A DNA stretch of 64,000 bases, from assembly GCA_964521255.1 (NCBI GenBank), contig CAZFRM010000001.1, positions 186,001 to 250,000 on the forward strand, read 5' to 3'. Below the pieces are notes generated by a model. That model saw only the letters and a program-made list of their open reading frames with translations, ran no database searches and was not told the origin of the DNA. A program made the translations under genes and the position numbers. The DNA is from ZC4RG29 sp964521255 (GTDB lineage: Bacteria > Bacteroidota > Bacteroidia > Cytophagales > Cyclobacteriaceae). Shown piece by piece: positions 17,839 through 27,822 of this stretch; within the stretch, counting starts at the first letter, position 1, and the number at the start of each line of letters is the position of its first letter.

Positions 17839-17956
17839 AAATTCTCCAGAGAGTCTAATTCAATTAACGTGAATTATCATCAGGTTATGGCCGAATAGTA
17901 GACCTGTTAAAAGCGGGAGGTATTCCTTATGCTTATATAGTTGCGATGCACCATGA
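17839..17956 (+). other. short coding remnant of unknown gene
   Basis: Between convergent genes, one frame (about 17870-17959) reads GYGRIVDLLKAGGIPYAYIV and ends MHHD and a stop, with a stop just before it. It looks like the C-terminal tail of a lost gene; I cannot identify the family. Confidence 0.25.
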
Positions 17957-18589
17957 TTAATTGGCATCCAAAACTACTTTTCTAAATGTTATTGACACTC
18001 GTCTATGTCGCTTATAAACAGCACCATTAAATTTATCTGATTTTCTGGGTGGTATTCCGTGATACCAATTAAATCTCGATTCGTCTGTCATTATTAACAA
18101 AGTTCTAGGTGGGATTAGTAATGGAATTTTACTCTGTTCTTCATTCGTTATTCCTCTTTGAAAATTTATTACGCAATGTCCACCTAATGAAATCGAAATA
18201 ATTGTGTCGCCAAAGCAAGGTTCACAATCAATATGCGCGGCTATTCCTTGATCGTCAACATATTCGTTAATAATTGCTTGGTCCGGATTGAAATTAATTA
18301 TTTTTCGATCTTGTAAACGATTACACAAAAAGATCATCCAGTCTGGAATTTCCCCTATATAAAAGGTCTTGTCAATTCGCCTCGCCTTATAATCATACTT
18401 ATAACCAAAATGTTGAACTCGTCTTTTTAAATCAGGCAGCCATTCACTTTTGTCGATATTATGTAGTAGTTCTTCTTCTTCCTCTTTGCTGATAAAATTA
18501 AAGCAAATCCTAAGGCCATTGATTAATCTAGCGTTTTCTAATGTAACATCCTTGGCGTCCCTACGATGTCCAAATAAGTCTTGTGGCAT
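17957..18589 (-). CDS. AlkB-type 2-oxoglutarate/Fe(II) dioxygenase
   Basis: 210 aa. The jelly-roll core has the iron ligands HID (about residues 118-120) and His in WYHGIPP (about 178), the NEYVDDQGIAAHID lead-in, the ISLG strand and the 2-oxoglutarate-binding Arg pair in RRVSITFR (about 200). N-terminal substrate-cover segment INGLRICFNFISKEEEEELL is as in AlkB/ALKBH proteins. Family members remove alkyl groups from nucleic acid bases, or hydroxylate tRNA or protein. The ATG is four bases after the stop of the large helicase gene, which strongly suggests one operon and a shared nucleic-acid substrate. Confidence 0.9.
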   Translation of the reverse strand: MPQDLFGHRRDAKDVTLENARLINGLRICFNFISKEEEEELLHNIDKSEWLPDLKRRVQHFGYKYDYKARRIDKTFYIGEIPDWMIFLCNRLQDRKIINFNPDQAIINEYVDDQGIAAHIDCEPCFGDTIISISLGGHCVINFQRGITNEEQSKIPLLIPPRTLLIMTDESRFNWYHGIPPRKSDKFNGAVYKRHRRVSITFRKVVLDAN

Positions 18590-18593
18590 TTGA

Positions 18594-21500
18594 TTAGTTG
18601 CTTAACAATTCATAGTAAACCATTTCAGATTTATCGAAGTTACTCATAACAGCATTTCTATAAACTACCGTTTCCGTCCTGGGTTGAGTAATACTTGTCA
18701 AACGTGGAACTAATTTTTTAAAAATAGTATAAGTTCTGTTTCGTCTTTCTAAAGAGGAATTCTGAAATACCAAAACATACTTGTTTAAAGGAAATTTATC
18801 GAGAAGCAAATTTACCTTTGAAGCAAGTTTTTCAGCATCGTCAATTGTGAGATTCCCAAATAGGTAAGAGAAGTTCAAAACAACCATATTTGAAAGAGTG
18901 AAAATACTTTCCAAATAGTCCTCAGAAATTTCGTTCAATGATTTCACAAATTGAAATTTTGAATTTCCATTGAACAATCCCGTTTCCGAAAATTTCTTAG
19001 CTTTATTCAACATTGCTTTTGATATGTCAATCCCAATATAATTAAAGTGGAAGTTGGGAATGTCTGAAAAATGCTGATTGAATGCCAGTCCAGAAGTCAA
19101 TGGGCCGCAGCCAAAATCAATAAATGTAATGCGATTGCTACTATTTGTAAATGTAGATTTGAAATATTCATTAAAGCTTTTGAAAATAGCCAGTGAGCTA
19201 AAGTAATGCTTACGCATATTGTAAAAACAATACAGATTTACTTTGTCCATAGAACTATGCTCTAAAGTTTCTTGATCGAAGTTTGTTCTTCCAAATTTGA
19301 TAACATTCAATCTATTGTAATCATGGTCGTTACCATAAATTAAATTTGGATATTGGGTTTTTGGATGAGCTTTAAGAGGTTGAATAATTACTTTATCGAA
19401 AGTTTCTGCGAATGATTGATCTGGTTCACAGACTCTATTTTCAATTTCAATATTTATGGCAGCATCTTCTATGGAGAAGTTACCCAAAATAAAATCATCG
19501 GGTCTTGCATTAACATATCCTGCTTTGGAACGAATGAATTCAATGAACGTGTAATAGGTGAGGTTGTTTGACAATATTGAAGGGTTACCAATAACGAATA
19601 ACTGTTTTTTAGCTCTGGTTATTGCCACATTCAGTTTCCTGTCAATTACTTGTCCATCATCCTCAATGGTATTTGCTAGAAAGTCTAATTGGTAAAACTG
19701 ATTAATACTAAACGAGTAAATAATTATATCTCTTTGAGAACCTTGAAACCGTTCTACAGTGTCAACTAATGTGTTATTCAATTCAGGAATATTTAAGCCA
19801 TGAATCTCTCTTTTTATTAACGCGATTTGACTCCTGTAAGGTGTAATAATGCCAACCGTTTCTTGCTCTGAAAATATTAGGTTATTTGCTTTGTATAGCT
19901 CATAAATATTCCTGACCAATTCTCGTACAATTTTTGCTTCGTAGAGATTTGTTTTGTTTGTTTTGTCTTCCCTGTGTTTCTCTGATGGAACAAAGGCAAT
20001 GCGTTTAGAAGCTATTAATTTTTGTAACGAGTTGTTTTTATCGAAAGTTGTATACTCCAGTTTAGAATTTTGGTGAATTGTAGGAACTGGTTGAAGCTGG
20101 CTATTGTAAAAAGAATAATTAGGAAACAAGGCAATGTCAGGGTGCATTCGTCCTTGTTTATGCAACATCCCCCAAGCTAATGACTTCCTATTGTTCTTGT
20201 GTAAACTGTAAAGCCGCTCGAAAAGAGAATTTCTTCTATTGAATAATCCAATTTGATTTAACTCATGGCTGTTAACCTTTGAGTCCTCTTCGTTTTGCAA
20301 AACAACTGCTGGTAGTTGCTTATGGTCGCCAATAAGAATAAACTTTTCAATTGCGTTACCACCATTTGAGTCTTTTGCAGATAATACACCTATCAAACTT
20401 GGTTCTAAAATTTGTGAAGCCTCATCAATAATGGCTATCTGAAAGCGCTTGAGCTTGAAAAGTTCAATCTTATTTGAAACGGAAGAGACTGTTCCAACAA
20501 ATATTCTATGCTCTTGAATTTTTGTTCTTACTTGGTCTCTTGTGTCACAGCTTTTAATTACTTCTTCAAGTAGTTTTTTTCTATGGGTTAGTTCACAAGA
20601 TAACTCAGAACCAATTCTTATGTAAGACGGATTTCCGTTGACATTATCTAAAGCGTCGCAAATTTCATCTACTGCACGATTGGTATATGATAATAATAAA
20701 ATATTGTTTGCAGAATCGCTCAAAAATTCCTCAACCATTGATTTTAAAGCAATAGAAGTTTTTCCTGTTCCTGGCGGACCGATTAGAAGAAAGTAATCTT
20801 TTGCTTGCTTAGCTTTCAGAACGATATCATTAATTTCCTCATTTCTTATTCCATTAACGCTCTCATAATTACCAGTTAACCTCATTGATAAATCGTGACA
20901 TGGGGCCTTTCCCAAAATTTGGTCTTTTCTATCTTGGTTTGCTTGCAAAAATGAATACAAACCACGATACATTGAATTGTAAGAGGAATCTAGAAAGTCA
21001 TGCTCAATGGCATATTTACTATTTGGTAATAATACTGACTGATTTCGTTGCTTGTAACGGAGGCGAATAGTTATTTCCGTTTGAGTCAGCTCTTGAATAG
21101 AGCCCTTGAAAATTTGCTTATTGGTTGCGTTATCTTCTATTCTATTCCTCTGATACATAATTACAATATCCCCTAATCTGAAGTTGGGCAAATAATCTTG
21201 ATCATATTCAGGAATACTAAACGTTATTGTAGGCGGTATTTCTGATTGATTTGTTTGATTTCCTCCGTCCTTTATTGTCAAATCGTATAGAATTTCACCG
21301 CTCTCTTTCTTTGAATTAAAATCCAGCCAATAAGAAGTGGTTCTTTCTTCATCAAATCTATTTCTCTGAAGTTTGGATAGTAGATGTTCTTTAGTCACAA
21401 ATGAGTATAAGCAGTTAAAATATTTTAACTCCAAACGGCTCGCCCTATTAAAAACTTCCTTAAAGTCAATTATTTGACGGTATTGAAATTTTTCCCACAA

Positions 21501-22913
21501 AGCACCATTGACCTTCTTCGTGTTCAATTCATTAGGTGTAATTTGCTCTAATAGGAGTTCGCCTATATTTTCATCTGAGCTAATATTGTACTCATTACCT
21601 ACAATTAGGTTCCTTACATTAATTGCCTTTTTTAAGAGGTTCCAAGCTGGTTGTTCTCTGTATAGTTGAGGGTATCTTGAATAAAATAAATATGAATTTA
21701 TGTCAGTATGTTTCTTTCCTAAGTTATACTCCAGTACTCCTAAATACAGGAGCATTTGGATGTAGTTGCTCTGCTTAGATTTAAGAGGTGATTTGAAATC
21801 ATCTGCACGTCCCGATTTTAATTCAATAAGATTTTTCAAATCTTCCTGTAAAAAATCAAGACGTCCTTGAATTCCAAGCTTCTCACAAATGAAAGATGGC
21901 TCTACTATCGCTTTGTGACGATTTATTTTATAACTGTCATCATTAAATGTTTCTTCTACAGTTTTTTGAATATTGACAAATTGCTGCTTTACCTGTTCTT
22001 TGAATTTTGCTTCCTTATCTATTTGAAATAAATCTTTGCAAGTAGAAAATTCAAATGGATACTGTTTGAATGTTTTTGAAAACGCCTCTTTTACAGTGAC
22101 TGTATCAAATTTCGTTGCAAAGAGAAATTCATCAAATACCTTGTTTGCGTAGTTGCCCAAGAGTATGGCAGCAGTATTTGGAATGCTATCAAATTTCGAT
22201 TGTATAAAATTCAATGGATGACTACCATAGTCCTTAAAATTCTCTGCTAACGAACTAATGTCAAGTAAGTAGTCTGGTTCGACTACGATAAAATCAGGTA
22301 AATAAAAGCCGTCATCATCAACAGTAACATCGATTAGATTAAGTTGACAACCATTCCACAGTCTTGATATTGTTGGATTAAACTCTTCATTTATTCCGTT
22401 TATGTGGTGCTTTATTCTTATGGGTGTTTCAGTTGGGTTTTCTTCATCAAATGCATAAATGAAATGATCATCAGTTGACGACACTTCTACTCTAATTCTA
22501 TCATACTTTTTACCTTGTCTTAGTTTTGGCTTGTAATAGTCAGTCTTGGGGAGAATTAACGCTAATTCATTAGGAATTGAAACACCGTAAAAGTGACTCA
22601 AGGCGTTTGATAATGCTTTTAAATCCTGTAGGTATTCTTGGCTTGTTGGTTTAAAGTCGGCGTGCAGAACTTTGTTCGCGTTAATTCTAAGTGAATTAAT
22701 TTGAAATACTTTTCGCTTATCAAGTTTAGTTCTATCACAAACATAATTAAGTCGGGAAAATAGATTTGAAAACTGAATATTCTCATCTGAAGTAAGGTCC
22801 TTACAAGCTCGTTCAAGCAGTGAACGCATCTTTGGATACTTATCCGTTATGCTATTGTGATCATTGTGTACTTCAATTAAATCATCAAAGAACTCTAGTC
22901 CAGTTACATTCAT
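18594..22913 (-). CDS. fusion of PD-(D/E)XK nuclease, UPF1/Dna2-like helicase and methyltransferase
   Basis: 1439 aa. After an unassigned N-terminal region, a Cas4/RecB-like nuclease core is visible: GRLDFL (Asp near 352), LIELKSG (Glu near 363, Lys near 365) and the QMLLYLGVL helix. An SF1 helicase follows: Walker A GPPGTGKTS (about 709-717), IIDEASQILEPS (about 826), GDHKQLPAV, VGIITPYRSQ, VERFQGSQRDIII (about 1054) and NVAITRAKKQLFVIGN (about 1094). The last 200 residues hold a class I SAM methyltransferase with motif I IDFGCGPLTSG (about 1266) and IGIDISKAML. All active sites look intact. Nuclease-helicase pairs are known from Dna2 and defence proteins; I know of no described system with this third domain and an AlkB partner. 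Confidence 0.85.
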   Translation of the reverse strand: MNVTGLEFFDDLIEVHNDHNSITDKYPKMRSLLERACKDLTSDENIQFSNLFSRLNYVCDRTKLDKRKVFQINSLRINANKVLHADFKPTSQEYLQDLKALSNALSHFYGVSIPNELALILPKTDYYKPKLRQGKKYDRIRVEVSSTDDHFIYAFDEENPTETPIRIKHHINGINEEFNPTISRLWNGCQLNLIDVTVDDDGFYLPDFIVVEPDYLLDISSLAENFKDYGSHPLNFIQSKFDSIPNTAAILLGNYANKVFDEFLFATKFDTVTVKEAFSKTFKQYPFEFSTCKDLFQIDKEAKFKEQVKQQFVNIQKTVEETFNDDSYKINRHKAIVEPSFICEKLGIQGRLDFLQEDLKNLIELKSGRADDFKSPLKSKQSNYIQMLLYLGVLEYNLGKKHTDINSYLFYSRYPQLYREQPAWNLLKKAINVRNLIVGNEYNISSDENIGELLLEQITPNELNTKKVNGALWEKFQYRQIIDFKEVFNRASRLELKYFNCLYSFVTKEHLLSKLQRNRFDEERTTSYWLDFNSKKESGEILYDLTIKDGGNQTNQSEIPPTITFSIPEYDQDYLPNFRLGDIVIMYQRNRIEDNATNKQIFKGSIQELTQTEITIRLRYKQRNQSVLLPNSKYAIEHDFLDSSYNSMYRGLYSFLQANQDRKDQILGKAPCHDLSMRLTGNYESVNGIRNEEINDIVLKAKQAKDYFLLIGPPGTGKTSIALKSMVEEFLSDSANNILLLSYTNRAVDEICDALDNVNGNPSYIRIGSELSCELTHRKKLLEEVIKSCDTRDQVRTKIQEHRIFVGTVSSVSNKIELFKLKRFQIAIIDEASQILEPSLIGVLSAKDSNGGNAIEKFILIGDHKQLPAVVLQNEEDSKVNSHELNQIGLFNRRNSLFERLYSLHKNNRKSLAWGMLHKQGRMHPDIALFPNYSFYNSQLQPVPTIHQNSKLEYTTFDKNNSLQKLIASKRIAFVPSEKHREDKTNKTNLYEAKIVRELVRNIYELYKANNLIFSEQETVGIITPYRSQIALIKREIHGLNIPELNNTLVDTVERFQGSQRDIIIYSFSINQFYQLDFLANTIEDDGQVIDRKLNVAITRAKKQLFVIGNPSILSNNLTYYTFIEFIRSKAGYVNARPDDFILGNFSIEDAAINIEIENRVCEPDQSFAETFDKVIIQPLKAHPKTQYPNLIYGNDHDYNRLNVIKFGRTNFDQETLEHSSMDKVNLYCFYNMRKHYFSSLAIFKSFNEYFKSTFTNSSNRITFIDFGCGPLTSGLAFNQHFSDIPNFHFNYIGIDISKAMLNKAKKFSETGLFNGNSKFQFVKSLNEISEDYLESIFTLSNMVVLNFSYLFGNLTIDDAEKLASKVNLLLDKFPLNKYVLVFQNSSLERRNRTYTIFKKLVPRLTSITQPRTETVVYRNAVMSNFDKSEMVYYELLSN

Positions 22914-23006
22914 TTGTTTTCGAATTCGCTTTTTGTGAGAGTATTGTTAAAAATACTAAAATGTGTTGTCTGGCAAGAGTGCAGTTTAAATAGATAATCA
23001 TAATTC

Positions 23007-23474
23007 TTAATCGATATTCCACTCCCAGCTCAAATCGTTTTCGAAAGCTGCGAGGTACATATTATCGATTTCTTGTTTCGAATAAGTAGGTTCATCATTA
23101 TCGTATTCATAAAAATCCTTCTGATCGTCAACGTCTATTAAAAAATCACCATCATCCTCCTCAGCAGGGATGGAATCTGATATGAAATCTGAAGAGGGTT
23201 GAACGGGTTCAATTATAGTAATAATTTGTTTTATCACTATCTGAGTGTACCATTTTTGATTATAATTTTTACTTTCCAGGAAAACTTCAAAGGAAACTTG
23301 TTGGCCAACCTTTAAAGTGTGTTGCAATAATTTGTTATCCCATATACAAAGACATAGTGGTCTCTTAAAGCCATCATTTTGTTCAACCATGACGTCCTGA
23401 CGTTTCCAATTGCCCCATTGACTTTTGCCTTGTTGCATTGGCAAAATTTGAGTGATTCTTCCTTTAATTATCAT
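23007..23474 (-). CDS. DUF3127 OB-fold protein with acidic tail
   Basis: 155 aa. The first 95 residues match the DUF3127 pattern of Bacteroidota: GRITQILPMQQG, WGNWKRQDVMVE, LCLCIWDNK, VGQQVSFEVFLESKNYN and KWYTQIVIKQI, which is an OB-fold likely to bind single-stranded nucleic acid or act as an accessory subunit. The C-terminal third is very acidic (EEDDGDFLIDVDDQ) and ends in an aromatic tip, like the partner-recruiting tail of SSB. It is the first gene of the cassette, 94 bases ahead of the helicase fusion, and could be its substrate-loading factor. Confidence 0.75.
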   Translation of the reverse strand: MIIKGRITQILPMQQGKSQWGNWKRQDVMVEQNDGFKRPLCLCIWDNKLLQHTLKVGQQVSFEVFLESKNYNQKWYTQIVIKQIITIIEPVQPSSDFISDSIPAEEDDGDFLIDVDDQKDFYEYDNDEPTYSKQEIDNMYLAAFENDLSWEWNID

Positions 23475-23521
23475 ATTCTATTGTTTACAGACCAAAGGTG
23501 GGCATTACCTGTGCGCCCAAG

Positions 23522-23560
23522 CTGCACAGTATAATTTTTTGTACTCATCTTCCTGTGCAG
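23522..23560. promoter_or_regulatory. inverted repeat upstream of the DUF3127 gene
   Basis: CTGCACAG (23522-23529) and CTGTGCAG (23553-23560) are perfect inverses about 50 and 80 bases before the DUF3127 ATG, with another TGCAC on either side. It could be an operator for the cassette or for the divergent small gene; no regulator is encoded next to it. Confidence 0.35.
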
Positions 23561-23612
23561 TTAGACTGCACACCTAACGAATACTTTTGTGATGTACCAA
23601 ACATAAAAGTCT

Positions 23613-23840
23613 ATGAATAATGTCTCGCGCGTCACTCAATATGATTACGACACGATCGTTCTGCCAGCATGCCTTCTCTTTCAAAATGATACGGCTAAAC
23701 CAAAAAGAATGTATACGGTGACCCGGAAAAGGATCAACAAAACCGAAAATAAGGTCGAGGTATATCTCCTGGAACTGGATTCATTTGAGACCTATGATCC
23801 CCAAAAAATGCAGGTACAGACCATTCTCATTCCGAATTAG
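23613..23840 (+). CDS. hypothetical small protein
   Basis: 75 aa, divergent from the DUF3127 gene. Predicted beta-rich (MYTVTRKRI, VEVYLLELDSF), cytosolic, without signal peptide or motif. I do not recognise the family. The start ATG follows an A-rich stretch, and codon use is like that of its neighbours. It could be a real short gene or a chance frame. Confidence 0.45.
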   Translation: MNNVSRVTQYDYDTIVLPACLLFQNDTAKPKRMYTVTRKRINKTENKVEVYLLELDSFETYDPQKMQVQTILIPN

Positions 23841-23909
23841 GTTTTTTAAAAACAAGGAAAAAGTGACCCATACAACAAAAGCAATTATATAAATCAAGTA
23901 CAACAATCT

Positions 23910-26288
23910 ATGGTAACGGCTAATCTTCTTAAACAATTAAAACCCTCTTTGATCATTTGTCTGCTGACCATCAGCTCCCACGTGATGTGCCAGGAATTAT
24001 ATCCCGCCCATGAAATAGGCATTACTATTCCAAGGCCTGCCGAAGAGCGAGTCAAAAAGAATGCGCTTGATACAAAGCGAGTTCAATTAAAAAGGTCGGA
24101 TAGTGTGTGCGCTGTTTTTATCACACCCATAAATAAGTTTCCGGGGTACATCAGGAAAGTAGAAATACAAACTACTGATTCACTTTCCGGGCAACATAAA
24201 ATCAAGATTCAAAAAAAATCCATAAGAAAAAGTCTGATTGAATGGCAAGACATTACCATTCCTACCGTCTCCGCCAGGCTGGATGGAAACGATAATTACC
24301 TGAAGCGCGCGACGCGTTACCAAACGAATGTGAAGCGTTTTGTTGAGGGTAAAAATGGAGGTCCTTCTGTAATGAATCAATGGCAACGATTGGCAACGTT
24401 CACATTGCCACCGGGATCCAGAGTTCAAAAAATGAAAGTCCAGACCGGACTTTTTAAAAAGCAAGAGTATGAATTTGATTCGGTTGTTGCCAGCGCGTCA
24501 CATCGTTTACCAGCCATTGACGATTATAATTGTGTGAAATTTGATCGGTTTTACGAGCGAAAGCAACTCAACGGCTATGGTTTAGAAAATCTGAAGTATT
24601 TCCCTTATTCTCCACCTCGTAACAAAGTTGAAAAGAAAACTTTCGAAGTTTATTTTGAAAAAGGTAAGTCTACGGTTACCCCGGAAGAGTTAAGCGCAAT
24701 CATTGACTACCTGAAACTTAACAATCTCACCATTCTTCGCGCAACGATAGAAGGTTATTCATCCATTGAAGGAACTAAGGCTGAAAATGGAAAGCTTCAA
24801 AAAGAACGCGCCAGGTTACTTCTTAAAACTTTACAATTGCACAATAATGAACCGATACTGAATGATACGGTACTGGTACATGACGGTTGGAATGAACTTC
24901 AAAAAGCTGTTTGTGAAACTCCATTCGAATGGCTTGAGTCGTTGACAAAGGAAGCTCTGATCCAAAGGCTCGACCATGATGCAACGTTACGGGAAGAAAT
25001 TGAACCTTATTTGAAAGCACAACGAAAAGCCACATTAACGCTCACCCTGAGCAGGAGTTTATCGATTGAAGAAATCATGAAACGGTTGACCACTGATTTC
25101 AATCTTGCAGCCAATTTGCTTCGCAACCCTTTAAGCATAGGTGTTTACCAGGTAAACGAAAAGAAGATCATGGGCATTCTTGCTTATGCTGATGGATTGG
25201 CCAAAGCAGGAAATATCTCTTATAAGGCTCTTGGCGAATTAGTGGATAATTCACCCACACCCGAGTGTACAAGGGTATTATTGTTCTATCATATTATCAA
25301 AACATTGGAAGAGAAAAAAAGAGAGCACGAGCAACTTGATACGCTGTTCAGACACTATAAATGGAATAACATGTTCGAGGTTGCTAATATCAACATCGTT
25401 TCACTTATCCGTTCCACTAAAAGCCAGGAAGAAAAAAGGATACGGCTCAGACAGGCAGTTGATGTTCAATATTATACATTCAAGTATATCGAGGATGGAC
25501 TGCTGGATGTGTCCGTTCTTCGTCGTATTAATTATCCTAACAACAAAAGCTTTTATGGACTGCTGTTAAACCAGCACGCCTTTCTTTATGAATATGCGAA
25601 AAATCACCCTATCGATGAGGCCGATTCCACTTCAACTGAAAGTAGTTTGACCAGGCCAATTGCTTCACTTGACAGAAAATATATAAACCAACCGGAATTC
25701 ATAAGCAAGCTCGTAAGCCAGGACTTCATAAACCCTATGCTTAATCCAATCACCTTTGATGACAGTCCTAAAAATGATCGTTACTTTTTTTTAAAAACTT
25801 TATTTATAACCAGGGATGAAAAAATCCGGGAGTATGTACAAACGTCTGACGACATGATAGAATTTGATCTCTTCCATTTCATTCATATACAAATGAATAA
25901 CTGGGATGCTTACTCCAATCATTTCTACGATAAGGATATTGAACTGCATGAACTCCATAAGCTTATTCGAATGCTTAAGTCAGTCAACAAAAGAATCTGC
26001 ACACCCGTTGTGAATCAACTCTACCTGGATTATCATTTAAAAGCCTTGTACTACCTGAGCCAGTATTGGAATCCCATGAACAACGCCCATGTTAAAATTG
26101 CGGATGAGTCATTGGCCTATATCGCTAACTACTACATGACCCGGAAGGAAAAAGTGGATCCCATACTGGAGGAAAAAATTAAACAGCAGTTAAATCTTTT
26201 CTATTGGTTGCCTTCACGTAAACCCAGCACGTCCTACTATAAATCACCAACGAATCTCAATGTAAACCCTGACCATTCAAATCCATAA
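23910..26288 (+). CDS. exported protein with OmpA-like domain
   Basis: 792 aa. A signal peptide (cleavage near HVMCQ) precedes a beta-rich part. Residues about 242-307 resemble the OmpA C-terminal peptidoglycan-binding fold: FEVYFEKGKSTVTPEEL, then IEGYSSIEGTKAENGKLQKE and RARLLL. The Asp/Arg pair that contacts diaminopimelate is not clearly conserved. The remaining 480 residues are helical with TPR-like spacing and no motif I know. It probably anchors in the periplasm at the cell wall. The next gene is an exported lipoprotein, possibly in the same transcription unit. Confidence 0.7.
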   Translation: MVTANLLKQLKPSLIICLLTISSHVMCQELYPAHEIGITIPRPAEERVKKNALDTKRVQLKRSDSVCAVFITPINKFPGYIRKVEIQTTDSLSGQHKIKIQKKSIRKSLIEWQDITIPTVSARLDGNDNYLKRATRYQTNVKRFVEGKNGGPSVMNQWQRLATFTLPPGSRVQKMKVQTGLFKKQEYEFDSVVASASHRLPAIDDYNCVKFDRFYERKQLNGYGLENLKYFPYSPPRNKVEKKTFEVYFEKGKSTVTPEELSAIIDYLKLNNLTILRATIEGYSSIEGTKAENGKLQKERARLLLKTLQLHNNEPILNDTVLVHDGWNELQKAVCETPFEWLESLTKEALIQRLDHDATLREEIEPYLKAQRKATLTLTLSRSLSIEEIMKRLTTDFNLAANLLRNPLSIGVYQVNEKKIMGILAYADGLAKAGNISYKALGELVDNSPTPECTRVLLFYHIIKTLEEKKREHEQLDTLFRHYKWNNMFEVANINIVSLIRSTKSQEEKRIRLRQAVDVQYYTFKYIEDGLLDVSVLRRINYPNNKSFYGLLLNQHAFLYEYAKNHPIDEADSTSTESSLTRPIASLDRKYINQPEFISKLVSQDFINPMLNPITFDDSPKNDRYFFLKTLFITRDEKIREYVQTSDDMIEFDLFHFIHIQMNNWDAYSNHFYDKDIELHELHKLIRMLKSVNKRICTPVVNQLYLDYHLKALYYLSQYWNPMNNAHVKIADESLAYIANYYMTRKEKVDPILEEKIKQQLNLFYWLPSRKPSTSYYKSPTNLNVNPDHSNP

Positions 26289-26429
26289 GAAGTAAGACGC
26301 CGGCTATTCTATTCCCTAAACGAGACTATGAAATTCAAAATCAGGTTATTACGAATGAAATATTCCGATAAATCATGCTCTGACCATTTGGCACAAGGGT
26401 TGACATTCGTCATAGAACAATTTAACCCG

Positions 26430-27032
26430 ATGACGAAATTATATCCCGCTCTTGTCATACTACTCGCATCTTGCATTAGCTCAACAACTCCAATAAAAAG
26501 AAATAGTAATCCTGAAATTCAAGTTTCAGCCGAAGAGTTAAAATTGTATGAGCTCATCATGGATTATCGGAAGGAAAGAGGTCTTCCAAAAATACCATTG
26601 TCAAAATCGCTTACCTATGTGGCTCAGCAACATTGTCTGGACCTCTCAGCCAACAGCATTAACGAGAGGGACGGATGCAACATGCATAGCTGGTCAGGTA
26701 ATGGGAAGTGGAGTAAATGCTGTTATACGCCTGATCATAAGCAAGCCAAGTGCATGTGGAACAAGCCAAGAGAGTTAACAGGTTATGAAGGTAACGGATA
26801 CGAAATTGCTTTCGGAAGTTCAGACAGGCGCTACATTTCAACTGCTGAGGGCGCTCTTGCCGGTTGGAAATCAAGCAAGGGGCATAACAATGTTATTGTC
26901 AATAGGGAAAAGTGGAAAAATATTAAATGGAAGGCTATTGGCGTAGGAATGTATAAAGGTTATGCGATGGTCTGGTTTGGTGAGGAGGTTGATGTGGAAG
27001 GAAAGCCGAATATTTCTATAATACAAATTTAA
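26430..27032 (+). CDS. CAP (SCP/PR1-like) domain lipoprotein
   Basis: 200 aa from the ATG at 26430, which gives a proper lipoprotein signal (ALVILLASC); the frame is open back to 26328 but that extension would bury the signal peptide. The CAP domain shows LIMDYRKERGLPKIPLSKSL, AQQHCLDLS, CNMHSW, EIAFGS, ALAGWKSSKGHNNVIV and AIGVGMYKGYAMVWFGE. The four cavity residues (two His, two Glu) are in place. Six cysteines suggest disulfides. Bacterial CAP proteins are secreted with mostly unknown roles. Confidence 0.85.
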   Translation: MTKLYPALVILLASCISSTTPIKRNSNPEIQVSAEELKLYELIMDYRKERGLPKIPLSKSLTYVAQQHCLDLSANSINERDGCNMHSWSGNGKWSKCCYTPDHKQAKCMWNKPRELTGYEGNGYEIAFGSSDRRYISTAEGALAGWKSSKGHNNVIVNREKWKNIKWKAIGVGMYKGYAMVWFGEEVDVEGKPNISIIQI

Positions 27033-27201
27033 TAGGTGATAAAACAAATTCAAGGTTATTCGTTATGGGAAATATTCTGTTGAGGAGGGTAAAACTATTT
27101 TTCTCCATATGAACTACGCATAATTGTCTAGACTGATTGCCTATATTCCCTAGTTGTGGACAGCATAATTAGAAAAGTGATTTCGTACGTAAACTAAACA
27201 T

Positions 27202-27822
27202 ATGACTGCAGTAGAATTTAAAAAGATTTGTTTATCATGTAAAACATGGGACAAAATTCCCAATATTATTTTTTGGGCAAATGAAGAAGAGTTGTATGTA
27301 GATAAAAATCAATCAAAATTGATAAGTCTTTCCCACATGATTGATCTGCTGGACAATTGGCACTTTGGGACAAAGGCTACTTGTAATCATTGTGACGGGA
27401 CAGGACTGTTGAGATTTAATGAAGTTAAAATAAATGGCGATTTATTGGAAGAGCATAACCGCATGAAAAGTTCGTTTACGTTACTCGGCCTCAAGGATCA
27501 CAGTGGACAAATTACCCTTCCGCCTACAGGCGAAAAGCATACGCCTAATGAGGTCATCATTGGACTCTCAATAATAAAAAATAAACTAGAAAAAGACTGG
27601 TTGAATAAACTAGGTGATTCTAAACAGACAGGTTTTTTTGAATTTAAGATAGAATTTGACCGAAAAACAGAAACAAATAATCTGGTTAGAAACCACATAG
27701 ATGGATTCAGTTTTCAAGAAATGATTCAATTGTTCGAACAAATACAAAATTATTTTAGAAAATCACTTGAACAGCGCAGACAGCAATGGACCGGACAAAG
27801 TGATGAAGATTTCCCGTACTAA
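27202..27822 (+). CDS. hypothetical protein with CxxC knuckle
   Basis: 206 aa, cytosolic, no family recognised. A CNHCDGTGLLRF knuckle near residue 67 pairs with an N-terminal CLSCKTWDK, together enough for one zinc site. The C-terminal part is a Gln/Arg-rich helix (EQRRQQWTGQ). A/T-rich codon use as in the rest of the island. No operon partner is obvious. Confidence 0.6.
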   Translation: MTAVEFKKICLSCKTWDKIPNIIFWANEEELYVDKNQSKLISLSHMIDLLDNWHFGTKATCNHCDGTGLLRFNEVKINGDLLEEHNRMKSSFTLLGLKDHSGQITLPPTGEKHTPNEVIIGLSIIKNKLEKDWLNKLGDSKQTGFFEFKIEFDRKTETNNLVRNHIDGFSFQEMIQLFEQIQNYFRKSLEQRRQQWTGQSDEDFPY

